Source: an uncultured bacterium (GTDB lineage: Bacteria; Acidobacteriota; Aminicenantia; Aminicenantales; Saccharicenantaceae). Taken from it: 64,000 nucleotides of DNA. Below the pieces are notes generated by a model. The model did no database searches, was not told the origin of the DNA, and saw nothing but the letters and a program-made list of their open reading frames with translations. Shown here one piece after another: positions 35,705 through 44,802 of this stretch. The DNA lies in contig CALEUG010000007.1 of assembly GCA_937920515.1 (NCBI GenBank), positions 109,141 through 173,140 on the forward strand, in the 5' to 3' direction. Positions within the stretch are counted from its first letter, which is position 1. Each line of letters opens with the position of its first letter. A program made the translations under genes and the position numbers.

Positions 35705-37537
35705 CTATTTCTTTATTTTAATAGGTATGGTCAGGGCGCCCCGAAAAACATAGGGTACCGGCAGATGGTATTCGGTCAGGGTTGACCTGTTGATTTCGGT
35801 CAGGCTGGTGGTCGAGGCCCGGGGCGAAACGAACATGTTTTTCAAACTGGGTGGCAGGTTGGGGAGCTCTTCCCCTTTCAGAAAAAGTCCGGGCCGGGGA
35901 GCCACCACCTTGAAATAGATCCTGTTGTTCTTGCGCAGGTTGCCCAGCAATCTGATAAGCTGGTTGAGGTTTCTCGGCCGGAAGTCCTGTATCCGGTAAA
36001 GGCTTCTCTCCAGCTGCTGGATATAGCTGGCCTCGGCCACGACCAGCTCAAACTCTGTTCCCGGCGGAAGCGAGGGAGCGAGAATTTCCACTTCCTCGGT
36101 TTTCAAATCGTTGCCCTGGGTCCGGAAATAGGTCTTAACCTGAATCACCTCGCCCGGTTGAACCTCATATTTATCGAGGAGAACCTTTTCCAGGGTGGCC
36201 GTACGCAGCTGCTCCACCACCCTGACCCTGACTTCAATCTGATTGAGGCTGACTTCCTTGAATTCATTATTCTTGAGCATGTAGACCACGGCTGCCACCA
36301 GGCCGGAGAGACTGGTGCTGGCACTGTTCATGTTCCCGCTGAACAAATCTTCCAGGTGGACGTTAAGTCCGCCCTCCAGGAATATATCGGCTTCAAAATC
36401 CACCGATAAATTCCCGTAGGACCGTTCCTCAGTGCTGAGGAGGGTATACAGAACCAGGTTGACCAGGGCCGGAGTCAACACCTGGTCGTTGACCAGTTTT
36501 AACCTGAACTTCTTCTGGCTGACCGGGCTGTCCTGTACTTCAACATTAAGTGGAATATAGCGCGGCAGGGCTCCGATTTCGGCCAGAACCCCGCTGGACC
36601 GGTCCTGAAGCACCCGGCCTATCAGCTGACCGGTGGAGGCTAACTTGAAGGAACTTTCCAGACTGGGCACCACGGCCAGGACTTCAGCCGTGGTCAGACC
36701 GTAGTCAACAGGTCCCAGGTTATAAAAAGGATGGCCAAAGGCCAGTATCCTTTTTCCGTCAACGTAGGTCACGGTTCCCACCGCCGTCAGGTCGAGGTCG
36801 CCGCTTACCAGCTGCACTCCCACTGCCTGGCCCTCGCTCAGCGTAACTGGCCGAGGAGTCAGGCTGAGTGCCTGCCCGGAAGAGCGACCGGCACCCAGAA
36901 CCGGCTGAAAATTGTGCCGGCTGAAAAATGACTGGTACTGGCGGAAGGCCCTCTCGGAAAAACCGGAAAAAATTAGTGGAACCCTGACGGGAACAAAGGC
37001 CCGGTCAGCAGCGGGAGCCTCTCCGACCCTGAAAGCCAGCTCCTGGTAAGCCCGGCTCAGTCCTTCCTGGGTTAAAGCCTCCAGGGTTAAAGTGCCGGGC
37101 AGTCCTGCCAGCGGCCGTTCTTTCTGGACGCTCCCGGAAAGAGCCAGCATTTCTTCTATCGGGGTAAGGCCGGCGATGGCTTCCCTGGCAAAGGCATAGC
37201 TAAAAGCCACAGCCCCGATTAATTGACCTTCGACGTAAACCGGGCTTCCGCTCATCCCGGCGATAACCCCGGTGTTTTCCAGACCCTGTCCTTTGAGCCG
37301 GGCCAGGATCCAGCTTCTACCCGGCTGGACATTCTGCAGAACTCCAAGAATTTCAGCTTCAAAGTCTTCAACCTGATGCCCGGCAAAGACGCTGCGTCCG
37401 GTTCCCTTCATTCCGGGCTTGACCTGGGACAGGGGCATAATTTTGGTAGCGGCCAGCAGCGGTGGCAGCCCGAAGGCCAGAAAGGTAAGTATCAGGATAA
37501 TATATTTCTTGCACTTAAACTGAGAGAAAAAGGACAT
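35705..37537 (-). CDS. SpoIVB-type S55 peptidase domain protein
   Basis: The protein is about 610 aa when started at the ATG preceded by AAGGGG; the track start is 20 codons upstream. A signal anchor (KKYIILILTFLAFGLPPLLA) precedes IMPLSQVKPGMKGTGRSVFAG, a standard opening of SpoIVB S55 domains. The catalytic serine is in VIAGMSGSPVYVEGQLIGAVAFSYAF. SpoIVB cleaves SpoIVFA during Bacillus sporulation, but S55 proteins also occur in non-sporulating diderms with unknown targets. The C-terminal half contains beta-rich segments without recognisable domains. The likely location is the periplasm. Confidence 0.8.
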   Translation of the reverse strand: MSFFSQFKCKKYIILILTFLAFGLPPLLAATKIMPLSQVKPGMKGTGRSVFAGHQVEDFEAEILGVLQNVQPGRSWILARLKGQGLENTGVIAGMSGSPVYVEGQLIGAVAFSYAFAREAIAGLTPIEEMLALSGSVQKERPLAGLPGTLTLEALTQEGLSRAYQELAFRVGEAPAADRAFVPVRVPLIFSGFSERAFRQYQSFFSRHNFQPVLGAGRSSGQALSLTPRPVTLSEGQAVGVQLVSGDLDLTAVGTVTYVDGKRILAFGHPFYNLGPVDYGLTTAEVLAVVPSLESSFKLASTGQLIGRVLQDRSSGVLAEIGALPRYIPLNVEVQDSPVSQKKFRLKLVNDQVLTPALVNLVLYTLLSTEERSYGNLSVDFEADIFLEGGLNVHLEDLFSGNMNSASTSLSGLVAAVVYMLKNNEFKEVSLNQIEVRVRVVEQLRTATLEKVLLDKYEVQPGEVIQVKTYFRTQGNDLKTEEVEILAPSLPPGTEFELVVAEASYIQQLERSLYRIQDFRPRNLNQLIRLLGNLRKNNRIYFKVVAPRPGLFLKGEELPNLPPSLKNMFVSPRASTTSLTEINRSTLTEYHLPVPYVFRGALTIPIKIKK

Positions 37538-37566
37538 GCCCGACCCCTTAAGGCTTATTATTCCGC

Positions 37567-38751
37567 TCAGGGAATTATGGCCAGGGCCCGGCCGCACTTC
37601 TCGAAGGCCGTGAGTATCAACCGGAGCTCTTCGTCGGTATGGTTGGCCGAATAGCTGGTGCGGATCAAGGCCTGTCCGTGGGGAACAGCAGGATGAATAA
37701 CCGGGGTGGTGAAGATGCCCTCATCCCTCAGGGTTTTCCACATGGCAAAACATTTTTCGTCGTCGCCGATCATGATGGGAATTATGGGAGTCTGGCTGGG
37801 TCCGGTGTTGAAGCCCAGCTTCTGGAAGCTTTCTCTCATGAAATTGGTTACCTGCCACAGTCTTTCTCTTCTCTCCGGCTCGGCTTCAATGACTTCCAGG
37901 GCAGCCAGAACCGCAGCCACCGAAGCCGGGGTGGCAGCCGCGCTGAAGATCAGGGAGCGAGCGTGGTGCTTTATGTAGCTGACAACTTTTTTCTTGCCGA
38001 CCACGAAGCCGCCGATGGAGACAAAAGACTTGCTGAAGGTGCCCATGATCAGGTCCACCTCATCTTCCAGCCCGAAATGCTCGGCCGTCCCCCGGCCGTG
38101 CTGGCCCAGAACACCCAGGCCGTGGGCGTCGTCAACCATTAGCCTGGCCTTGTATTTCCTGGCCAGCGGGACTATACCCGGCAGGTTGGCGATATCACCC
38201 TCCATGCTGAACACCCCGTCCACCACTATCAGCTTCCCTTTATTGTCAGGAATTTCGGACAGAACCCGCTCCAGGTCCTGCAGGTCATTGTGCTTGAATT
38301 TCTTAACATCCGCCTTCGACAGGCGGCAGGCGTCGATGATGCTGGCATGGTTCATCCGGTCGGTTATCACCACATCGTCCTTGCCGGCCAGAGAAGAGAT
38401 TATACCCAGATTGGTCTGATAGCCGGTGGAAAAGGTTACCGCCGCTTCTTTATTCATAAACCGGGCCAATCTCTCTTCCAGAATTTCGTGCAGGTCAATC
38501 GTTCCGGTCAGAAACCTGGAGCCGCAGGTGGCCACGCCGTAGCGGTCGATGGCCTCTTTGGCCGCCTGCATGACCCTGGGGTGGTCGATCAGACCCAGGT
38601 AATTGTTGGAGCCGATCAAAATCATCTCCCGGCCATTTACTTTAACCCGGTTACCCCTGGCTTCAGAGATCGGGGTAAAATAAGGATAGAGCCCGGCAGC
38701 CATGACTTCTTCGGCCCGGCTGAACTCATAACACTTATCGAAAATATCCAT
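37567..38751 (-). CDS. Serine palmitoyltransferase-like alpha-oxoamine synthase
   Basis: This PLP enzyme belongs to the family that joins an amino acid to an acyl-CoA with decarboxylation (SPT, KBL, BioF). The 394-aa protein has SNNYLGLIDHP, GSRFLTGTIDLHEILEERLA, VDDAHGLGVLGQHGRGTAEHFG and the PLP lysine in GTFSKSFVSIGGFVVG. The STGYQTNLGIIS, FGLEDEVDLIMGTFSKS and SLIFSAAATPAS segments resemble Bacteroidetes SPT more than KBL, which has a different N-terminal motif. A divergent NAD-dependent epimerase and a FabH-like synthase follow, which fits bacterial sphingolipid synthesis. KBL activity remains possible. AGGAGG lies 5 nt before the ATG. Confidence 0.75.
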   Translation of the reverse strand: MDIFDKCYEFSRAEEVMAAGLYPYFTPISEARGNRVKVNGREMILIGSNNYLGLIDHPRVMQAAKEAIDRYGVATCGSRFLTGTIDLHEILEERLARFMNKEAAVTFSTGYQTNLGIISSLAGKDDVVITDRMNHASIIDACRLSKADVKKFKHNDLQDLERVLSEIPDNKGKLIVVDGVFSMEGDIANLPGIVPLARKYKARLMVDDAHGLGVLGQHGRGTAEHFGLEDEVDLIMGTFSKSFVSIGGFVVGKKKVVSYIKHHARSLIFSAAATPASVAAVLAALEVIEAEPERRERLWQVTNFMRESFQKLGFNTGPSQTPIIPIMIGDDEKCFAMWKTLRDEGIFTTPVIHPAVPHGQALIRTSYSANHTDEELRLILTAFEKCGRALAIIP

Positions 38752-38863
38752 CGCATCCTCCTGACGGTATCAATTCCTAATTTTTATTATTATTTATTAC
38801 CTTCTTAACCGTTTTTTTTCAACCTCAATTGACCGGTTACCCGGCCTGGTCTAAAATCAGGAC

Positions 38864-39832
38864 ATGATTTTTCTGGTAACGGGTGCGACCGGGTTCATCG
38901 GCAGCCGGCTGATAGAAAAGCTGCTGACCCAGGGCCACCGCGTCTACGCCCTGGTGCGGAACCCGGCCCGGCTCAGCTGGCTAAAGCAGTCTCAAAACCT
39001 GGCACTGCTCAAAGGAGACCTTTTTACCCTGCCCGACCTGCCGGCTGGCTGTCAGGCGGTCTTCCATCTGGCGGGGCTGACCAAAGCCCTTAGACCGGTT
39101 GATTATTATACTGTAAACCAGGGAGGAACAGCAAGCCTGCTGGAAAAACTGGAGAAGAAAGGCCTGACACCCAGGTTTATTCACCTCAGCAGCCTGGCCG
39201 CCGGCCGCCCTTCCCCGGATGGCACTCCCGTCAGAGAAGATGAGCCTCCCTGCCCGGCTTCTCCCTACGGCCACAGCAAGCTCCTGGCGGAAGAAGAAGT
39301 GCTGAAGAGAAAAGATAAAATGCCGGTTGTAATTTTGCGGGCTGCTGCCATCTACGGACCGGGGGACCGGGATTTTCTTCAATTTTTCCGGACGGTAAAA
39401 AAAGGATGGCTTCTCACTTTTACCCGGGAACTGGTGATGAGCCTCTGCTTCGTTGACGACCTGGTCAGAGCCCTGGAGCTCTGCGCTGCTGCTCCCATAA
39501 AAAGCGGAGAAATCTACAACGTGGCTGACCCGGTTCCCAGGACCTGGGAAGAAATCGGACTGGAAGCTGCCAGAATCTTTGGCCGGAAAGTAAGGCCGGT
39601 CAGGTTCCCCCTCTGGCTGGTAAAAGGGGCCTCTGGAGTTTCTGAAGTTTTTTCCAGAATTTCCGGCCGGCCCACTGCCCTTAACCTCAGTAAGTGCCGC
39701 GATATGGAGAAACTTTTCTGGGTGGCCGACACCAGCAAGATAAAGCGTGACCTGGGCTTTGAAACGGCCTGGGTTTTTCCACAGGCCATGAAAGTTACCC
39801 TAAACTGGTATCTTGAGAATCACTGGCTGTAA
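38864..39832 (+). CDS. NAD(P)-dependent epimerase/dehydratase (extended SDR)
   Basis: The 322-aa protein is an extended short-chain dehydrogenase: the N-terminal VTGATGFIGSRLIEKLL is the Rossmann GxxGxxG, and the catalytic YxxxK is in ASPYGHSKLLAEEEVLK. The LRAAAIYGPGDRDFL segment and C-terminal pattern resemble 3-beta-hydroxysteroid dehydrogenase-like and dihydroflavonol-reductase-like SDRs. A role in ceramide or lipid reduction is suggested only by its neighbours, an SPT-like enzyme on one side and a FabH-like enzyme on the other. Sugar-nucleotide epimerisation is the main alternative. Confidence 0.75.
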   Translation: MIFLVTGATGFIGSRLIEKLLTQGHRVYALVRNPARLSWLKQSQNLALLKGDLFTLPDLPAGCQAVFHLAGLTKALRPVDYYTVNQGGTASLLEKLEKKGLTPRFIHLSSLAAGRPSPDGTPVREDEPPCPASPYGHSKLLAEEEVLKRKDKMPVVILRAAAIYGPGDRDFLQFFRTVKKGWLLTFTRELVMSLCFVDDLVRALELCAAAPIKSGEIYNVADPVPRTWEEIGLEAARIFGRKVRPVRFPLWLVKGASGVSEVFSRISGRPTALNLSKCRDMEKLFWVADTSKIKRDLGFETAWVFPQAMKVTLNWYLENHWL

Positions 39833-39924
39833 AAATTTTCTCTTTATCAAAACCGGTTTTTCTGGTAACTTTTTATAATGATGAATTGACATCATGAAAT
39901 ATACCCAATATGGAGTTTCAGCCG

Positions 39925-40929
39925 ATGGATAGTAGAAGAACAGTTATCACCGGAATCGGGCATTACGTCCCTCCGAGGGTGGTCACCAATTTCGACCTGG
40001 AAAAACTGATGAACACCTCAGACCAATGGATAAGGGAGCGCACCGGCATCGTGGAAAGGCACTGGGCTGAACCGGGAATCGGGACCTCGGATCTGGCCAC
40101 AGAAGCCTCTCTCAGGGCCATAGAAGATGCCGGCATAGACAGATCGGAAATTGATTTCATCGTGGCAGCCACTCTTTCTCCCGACCATTACTTCCCTGGA
40201 ATAGGAGTAATGGTACAGGCTAAACTTGGGCTGGGAGAAATCGGGGCCCTGGATGTCCGCGACCAGTGTTCGGGATTCATATACGCCCTATCGGTGGCCG
40301 ACCAGTACATCCGGACCGGCACCTACAAGAAAATCCTGCTGGTGACGGCCGAACTGCAGTCAGCCAACCTGGACTATTCCGACGAAGGCCGGGACATGGC
40401 TGTCCTGTTTGGTGACGGAGCCGGGGCTTTAATTCTCGAACCCAACGACTCGGGCGACGGCCGGGGTGTCCTGTCCTGTCACCTTTTTTCCGACGGGCGT
40501 TTTGTCAGTGACCTCTGGATGGAAAAGCCGTCTTCGAAAGACAACCCCACCTTCAGGACCGAATTTTTTGAACAGGGTAAGTTCTATCCGCGGATGAACG
40601 GCCGTACTGTTTTTAAGAACGCCTGCGAAAAGATGCCACAGGCGGTCAGGCACGGGCTGAAACACCTGGGCCTCGCCGTCGACGACATAGATTACCTGAT
40701 ACCCCATCAGGCCAACGACCGCATTTCCCAGATGGTAGCCCGCGGTCTACAGATCCCTGAAGAAAAAGTAATAAGGAATATTTACCGCTATGGCAACACC
40801 ACCGCCGCCTCCATCCCGATAGCCCTGTCAGAAGCAGTTAAAGATGGTCGTATCAGGCCGGGAATGCTGGTGGCTCTGACTGCCTTCGGGGCCGGATTTA
40901 CCTGGGGCTCGGCTTTTATCAGGTGGTAA
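39925..40929 (+). CDS. 3-oxoacyl-ACP synthase III family protein (FabH-like)
   Basis: FabH starts fatty-acid synthesis by condensing acetyl-CoA with malonyl-ACP; related enzymes start other acyl chains. The ~334-aa protein has the catalytic triad: Cys in DVRDQCSGFIYAL, His in YLIPHQANDRI and Asn in RYGNTTAASIPIAL. DQWIRERTGIVERHW is the family N-terminal signature. I use the ATG preceded by GGAG at 9 nt; the track start five codons upstream has no ribosome-binding site. A TATAAT lies near 39874 in the intergenic region. Its position next to lipid-type genes may mean a specialised acyl role rather than housekeeping FabH. Confidence 0.88.
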   Translation: MDSRRTVITGIGHYVPPRVVTNFDLEKLMNTSDQWIRERTGIVERHWAEPGIGTSDLATEASLRAIEDAGIDRSEIDFIVAATLSPDHYFPGIGVMVQAKLGLGEIGALDVRDQCSGFIYALSVADQYIRTGTYKKILLVTAELQSANLDYSDEGRDMAVLFGDGAGALILEPNDSGDGRGVLSCHLFSDGRFVSDLWMEKPSSKDNPTFRTEFFEQGKFYPRMNGRTVFKNACEKMPQAVRHGLKHLGLAVDDIDYLIPHQANDRISQMVARGLQIPEEKVIRNIYRYGNTTAASIPIALSEAVKDGRIRPGMLVALTAFGAGFTWGSAFIRW

Positions 40930-40962
40930 ATCTCTGATTTTTTAGATCTGGATTGATATTCA

Positions 40963-40990
40963 AAATAGAATTGTGATAATCTAAAAATTT
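40963..40990 (+). promoter_or_regulatory. Candidate sigma-70 promoter of the DUF885 gene
   Basis: TTGATA and GATAAT, each one mismatch from consensus, are separated by 16 bp, about 55 nt before the start codon. Confidence 0.5.
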
Positions 40991-41044
40991 GAGAAAGAAA
41001 TCAGGCTTTTGCCGGATAAAACAAGAGACGAGGAGGTCTTAGGA

Positions 41045-42808
41045 ATGAAGAACACAAAACTCTTGAACCTGGGTGCAGCCATCTTTGTCCTGCTGATTCC
41101 GCTGGGACAGGCCCTGGCCCAGAGCCAGGAAGACGCCAGGTTCCAGAAAATTCTGGAAACGTACCTGGATGAATACTGGAAATTTTACCCGACGCAGGCA
41201 ACCGTGGCCGGATACTACAAATACAACGACAAACTGGAAGACCCCAGTCAGTCCAACGTCGACAAGAGAGACGAAATTATCAAGAAAATAAACAGCGACA
41301 TCATCAAGCTCGACCGCTCCAGGCTGTCGCCTGAAAACCAGCAGGCCCTGAATATTCTGTTCGACTACATCGACCTGGAATTCGTCAGGCTGGAGAACCT
41401 GTTGCCCTGGGATTACAACCCGCTTTTTTATAACGAGATCATAATCACCGGGCTGCACAGCCTGCTGACCAAAGAATTCGCTCCCGTTGACAGCCGGGTG
41501 CGCAGCGCCACCGAGAGGTTAAAAGCCCTGCCCAACCTGATTAAAAGGGCCAAGGATAACCTGAAAACCCCGGCCCAGATTTACACCGAAACCGCTCTGA
41601 AGCAGATGCCGCATATCATCAATTTTTACAAGACCGAAGCTCCGGCCCTGGCTGCTGCCGCTTCCGACCCGATAAAACAGGCTTTCCTGACCGAACTCAA
41701 CCGGGCAGTTCCGCTGCTTGAAGATTATCAGAGGTATTTGCGCTCCGAGCTTCTGCCTAAATCCACCGGCAATTTCCGGCTCGGACCAGAGGTCCATCGC
41801 CGCCTGATTCAGAGGCTGTCCGGCTCGGCTATCAGCCAGGAAGAACTGGCCAACCGGGCTCAGGCGGACGTCAAGAATATTCGCCGGGAAATGTTCCTGG
41901 TCTGCATTCCTCTCCACAAGATGATGTACCCTGAAGTTGACATCGAGCAGCTTCAGGGAGACCCCGATACCATCTGGAACCGGATCATCAAGAACGTGTT
42001 TGACAAGATCAAAGTCTTCCACCCGACCAGGGAAGAACTGGTCAATAAGATTGCCGCCTCGGCCGAAAGTCTTAAGAAGTTCGGACTGGAATCCAGGCTT
42101 TTCCCGATCCCGACCGAGCCTCTGGAAATCAAGCCCATGCCGGGCTATTTCGCTGGACTGAGCCGGGTCCGGTTGACCGGACCGGGGGCTTATGATACCC
42201 AGGGAAAATACACGGTTGAAATCGCCACCCTGCCCGAAGACTGGTCAGAGCAGAAAATCAAAGATTACCTGGAAGAACACAATAATTTTTATCTGGAAAT
42301 GATGACGGCCCAGAGAGTTTTCCCCGGAAACTTCGTCCCGCTCGTTTCCACCAGGAAAGCATCCACCCTGATTACCAGGCTTTTCCCCAACCCGGCCCTT
42401 CTTCTGGGCTGGCCTATCTATGTTCAACAGAACCTGATTTACGCTGGCTACGGCGACTACGACCCTCGGCTGAGGCTCAACCAGTTAAAACTGATGCTTA
42501 AGACCGTGATGAATTTCCAGATGGACCTCAACATCCACCAGGGTGGAATTACCAGGGAACAGTTCATGAGGTACCTGACAGTTACTGGCTTCCAGACCGA
42601 AACCGAAGCCGAACAAACCTGGGAATACCTGGTGTTGAATCCAGGCTCCGGCGCGCTTCCTTACGTGGGACTGCAGGAAATCCAGGACCTGGAAAAAGAC
42701 GTTCAGCGAACCCGGGGTCAGGCTTTCGACCGGGCCGAGTTTCTGACCAAGTTAATCTCCCACGGGGCCCTGCCCCCGATTCAGCTCAGGTCCAGACTTA
42801 TTAACTGA
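41045..42808 (+). CDS. Exported DUF885-family protein lacking the metallopeptidase residues
   Basis: The 587-aa protein starts at the ATG preceded by AGGAGG; the track start is 12 codons earlier. It has a signal peptide (LLNLGAAIFVLLIPLGQALAQ). The family pattern is clear: YWKFYPTQATVAGYY at the N-terminus, GYGDYDPRLRLNQLKLMLKTV and DLNIHQGGITREQFMRYL at the C-terminus. DUF885 proteins normally carry HExxPGH and EGWAxYxE motifs, thought to form a zinc site. Here the equivalents read QRVFPGNF and LGWPIYVQ, so both histidines and the glutamates are missing. It is probably a non-catalytic relative. A strong terminator follows, so it is likely a single-gene transcript. Confidence 0.78.
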   Translation: MKNTKLLNLGAAIFVLLIPLGQALAQSQEDARFQKILETYLDEYWKFYPTQATVAGYYKYNDKLEDPSQSNVDKRDEIIKKINSDIIKLDRSRLSPENQQALNILFDYIDLEFVRLENLLPWDYNPLFYNEIIITGLHSLLTKEFAPVDSRVRSATERLKALPNLIKRAKDNLKTPAQIYTETALKQMPHIINFYKTEAPALAAAASDPIKQAFLTELNRAVPLLEDYQRYLRSELLPKSTGNFRLGPEVHRRLIQRLSGSAISQEELANRAQADVKNIRREMFLVCIPLHKMMYPEVDIEQLQGDPDTIWNRIIKNVFDKIKVFHPTREELVNKIAASAESLKKFGLESRLFPIPTEPLEIKPMPGYFAGLSRVRLTGPGAYDTQGKYTVEIATLPEDWSEQKIKDYLEEHNNFYLEMMTAQRVFPGNFVPLVSTRKASTLITRLFPNPALLLGWPIYVQQNLIYAGYGDYDPRLRLNQLKLMLKTVMNFQMDLNIHQGGITREQFMRYLTVTGFQTETEAEQTWEYLVLNPGSGALPYVGLQEIQDLEKDVQRTRGQAFDRAEFLTKLISHGALPPIQLRSRLIN

Positions 42809-42817
42809 TATCAACAG

Positions 42818-42856
42818 GGGAGGAGAGGAAGATTTCTTCTCCTCCCTATTTTTTTT
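42818..42856 (+). terminator. Rho-independent terminator after the DUF885 gene
   Basis: GGGAGGAGA pairs with TCTCCTCCC across an 11-nt loop that can pair further, followed by TA and eight T residues. This is a canonical intrinsic terminator. Confidence 0.85.
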
Positions 42857-42897
42857 ATTTAAAGTTCTCAGAAAACAGACAGGCCGAAAATTTGAAG

Positions 42898-43740
42898 ATG
42901 AAGCAGAGCCTGAGCGTAGAGCCTGGGTTCAACCTGGTGGATTCTCACGCCCACCTGGACATGCCGGACTTCAACCGGGACCGTGAGCAGGTGGTGGAAC
43001 GGGCCAGAAGCAGCTCGGTTAACTGGATACTATGCCCCCTGGACCTGTGTTCCGGGGAAAGCCTGAGGAACGGCTTAAAACTCCTGCAGGAGCACCCGGG
43101 CCTATTTCTGGCAGCCGGAGTGCACCCCCACCAGGCCAGCCAGTTGAATTACGGCCACCTGAAAACCATCAGGCGGCTGGCCCTGGAGAAGAAAATCGTG
43201 GCGGTAGGCGAAATAGGACTTGATTTTCACTACAACTTTTCGCCGCCCGAAAAACAGCTTGAGGCCTTTCGGGCCCAGCTGGAGCTGGCCGCCGAGTTGA
43301 ACCTGCCGGTCATAATCCACAGCCGGCAGGCCGAGAAAAATTTACTGGAGATACTACCGGCCTCCGGTTCCAAACCTCGCGGAATTCTTCACTGCTACAC
43401 AGAATCCCTGGCCACAGCCAGAAAGATGATCGGACGCGGCTTCCTGATTTCATTTTCCGGCATCCTGACCTACCCCCGGGCCTCTGACCTCAGGGAGACC
43501 GCTAAACACCTGCCCCTGGATAGCCTTCTGGTGGAAACGGATTCTCCCTACCTGACCCCGGAACCGGAGAAACAAAAAAACAGGCGGAACGAGCCGGCTT
43601 TCGTGGTGTCGACTGCCCGCCAGCTGGCCGAGTTGCACCGGGTTTCGCTGGAAAAAGTGGCCGAAGTGACCACAGCCAACTTTTTTAGCCTGTTTAAATT
43701 GCAAAATCAGACGGCCGGTGTTAAGATGGGAAAAGCCTGA
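42898..43740 (+). CDS. tatD: TatD-family metal-dependent hydrolase/DNase
   Basis: TatD proteins are TIM-barrel metal-dependent 3'-5' exonucleases implicated in DNA repair. The ~280-aa protein has the expected motifs: VDSHAHLDMPDF (HxH), AVGEIGLDFHY with the metal-bridging Glu, VIIHSRQAEKN, ILHCYTES, and the C-terminal ETDSPYLTPEPEK with the catalytic Asp. The first ATG is used; an in-frame TTG two codons upstream is the track start. It is the first gene of a probable operon with the polyprenyl synthase and CYTH genes. Confidence 0.93.
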   Translation: MKQSLSVEPGFNLVDSHAHLDMPDFNRDREQVVERARSSSVNWILCPLDLCSGESLRNGLKLLQEHPGLFLAAGVHPHQASQLNYGHLKTIRRLALEKKIVAVGEIGLDFHYNFSPPEKQLEAFRAQLELAAELNLPVIIHSRQAEKNLLEILPASGSKPRGILHCYTESLATARKMIGRGFLISFSGILTYPRASDLRETAKHLPLDSLLVETDSPYLTPEPEKQKNRRNEPAFVVSTARQLAELHRVSLEKVAEVTTANFFSLFKLQNQTAGVKMGKA

Positions 43741-43759
43741 CTGGCCTGACCTTGATGAC

Positions 43760-44782
43760 ATGACTGCTTACCCAGAGACTCTAACTGCTCAGAACCGGGT
43801 CCCCTCTCTGTCCGAAATCTTCAGACCTGTCAACCGGCGACTCAGCCAGGTTGACTGTACCCTGAGGTCCTGGCCCGGGCAGACCTCTCCATTGCTGCGG
43901 ACCATGGCCGCCAGAACAATTTCCAGGCCAGGCAAACTGATCCGTCCCGGAATATTGTTACTGATAACAGGACATCTTGGTTATCGGGATGGCCAGGATA
44001 TCCTCCTGGCCGCAGCCGTCGAAGGCATCCACCTGGCCAGCCTGATCCATGACGACATCATAGACCGCTCCACCTACCGCCGCGGTGAAAAAACCGCCCT
44101 GCAGAGGTTCGGACCTGATTTCAGCTTGCTCCTGGGCGATTTCTTCTTCATCAGGTCTATCGCCAGATCTCTATCAGTAAGAGATAGAAAAATTCCTGAG
44201 ATGCTGGCCGAAGCCGCCAGGATGATGATCGAGGGAGAGATAGAAGAGCTGGCTGAGAGTTATAATTTCAACCTCAGCCGGACCCGATACCTGAAAATCA
44301 TTGAAAAAAAGACCGCCAGCCTTTTCCAGACCACCTGCCGGCTGGCCGGACGGCTGGCAGGTGCGGGGAGAAAAGAAGTGAAAGCCCTGGAAGAATACGG
44401 GCTGAATCTCGGACTGGCCTTCCAGGTGACTGATGACCTGCTCGACCTGGTTGGCCAGCCTTCACGAACCGGAAAACCCACTTTTTCCGACCTTAGAGAA
44501 GGACGGGTTACCCTTCCGGTGATCTACGCCTTGAAACGGGCTGACCGGAGTTCGCGTCATAAATTAGAATCTTCCCTGCATAATATAAAAGAAAATAAGG
44601 AAGCCGGAGATTGGCCGCAGCTTCTCGAGCTCATAAAAAGCACCGGAGCCCTGGACCAGACCTTCGGTCAGGCAGTCGGTCTGGCCGGAAAGGCCCGCCG
44701 GGCCGCCCTAAAGCTTAAACCATCGCTCTACCGCCAGTCGCTGCTGCAGCTCATTGATTTTGTCCTGTGGAGAGAGCGATAA
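43760..44782 (+). CDS. Polyprenyl diphosphate synthase
   Basis: These enzymes extend allylic diphosphates with isopentenyl diphosphate to make quinone side chains or lipid carriers. The ~340-aa protein has the first aspartate-rich motif in LIHDDIIDRSTYRRG and the second in FQVTDDLLDLVGQ, with GKLIRPGILLL before them. These features match trans-prenyltransferases of the IspB/HepT size class. The track starts at a GTG that overlaps tatD; the ATG 42 nt downstream is a better candidate, though its ribosome-binding site is weak. Chain length cannot be read from the sequence with confidence. Confidence 0.9.
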   Translation: MTAYPETLTAQNRVPSLSEIFRPVNRRLSQVDCTLRSWPGQTSPLLRTMAARTISRPGKLIRPGILLLITGHLGYRDGQDILLAAAVEGIHLASLIHDDIIDRSTYRRGEKTALQRFGPDFSLLLGDFFFIRSIARSLSVRDRKIPEMLAEAARMMIEGEIEELAESYNFNLSRTRYLKIIEKKTASLFQTTCRLAGRLAGAGRKEVKALEEYGLNLGLAFQVTDDLLDLVGQPSRTGKPTFSDLREGRVTLPVIYALKRADRSSRHKLESSLHNIKENKEAGDWPQLLELIKSTGALDQTFGQAVGLAGKARRAALKLKPSLYRQSLLQLIDFVLWRER

Positions 44783-44802
44783 CCAGGAAGGTTTGATTTG
44801 AT

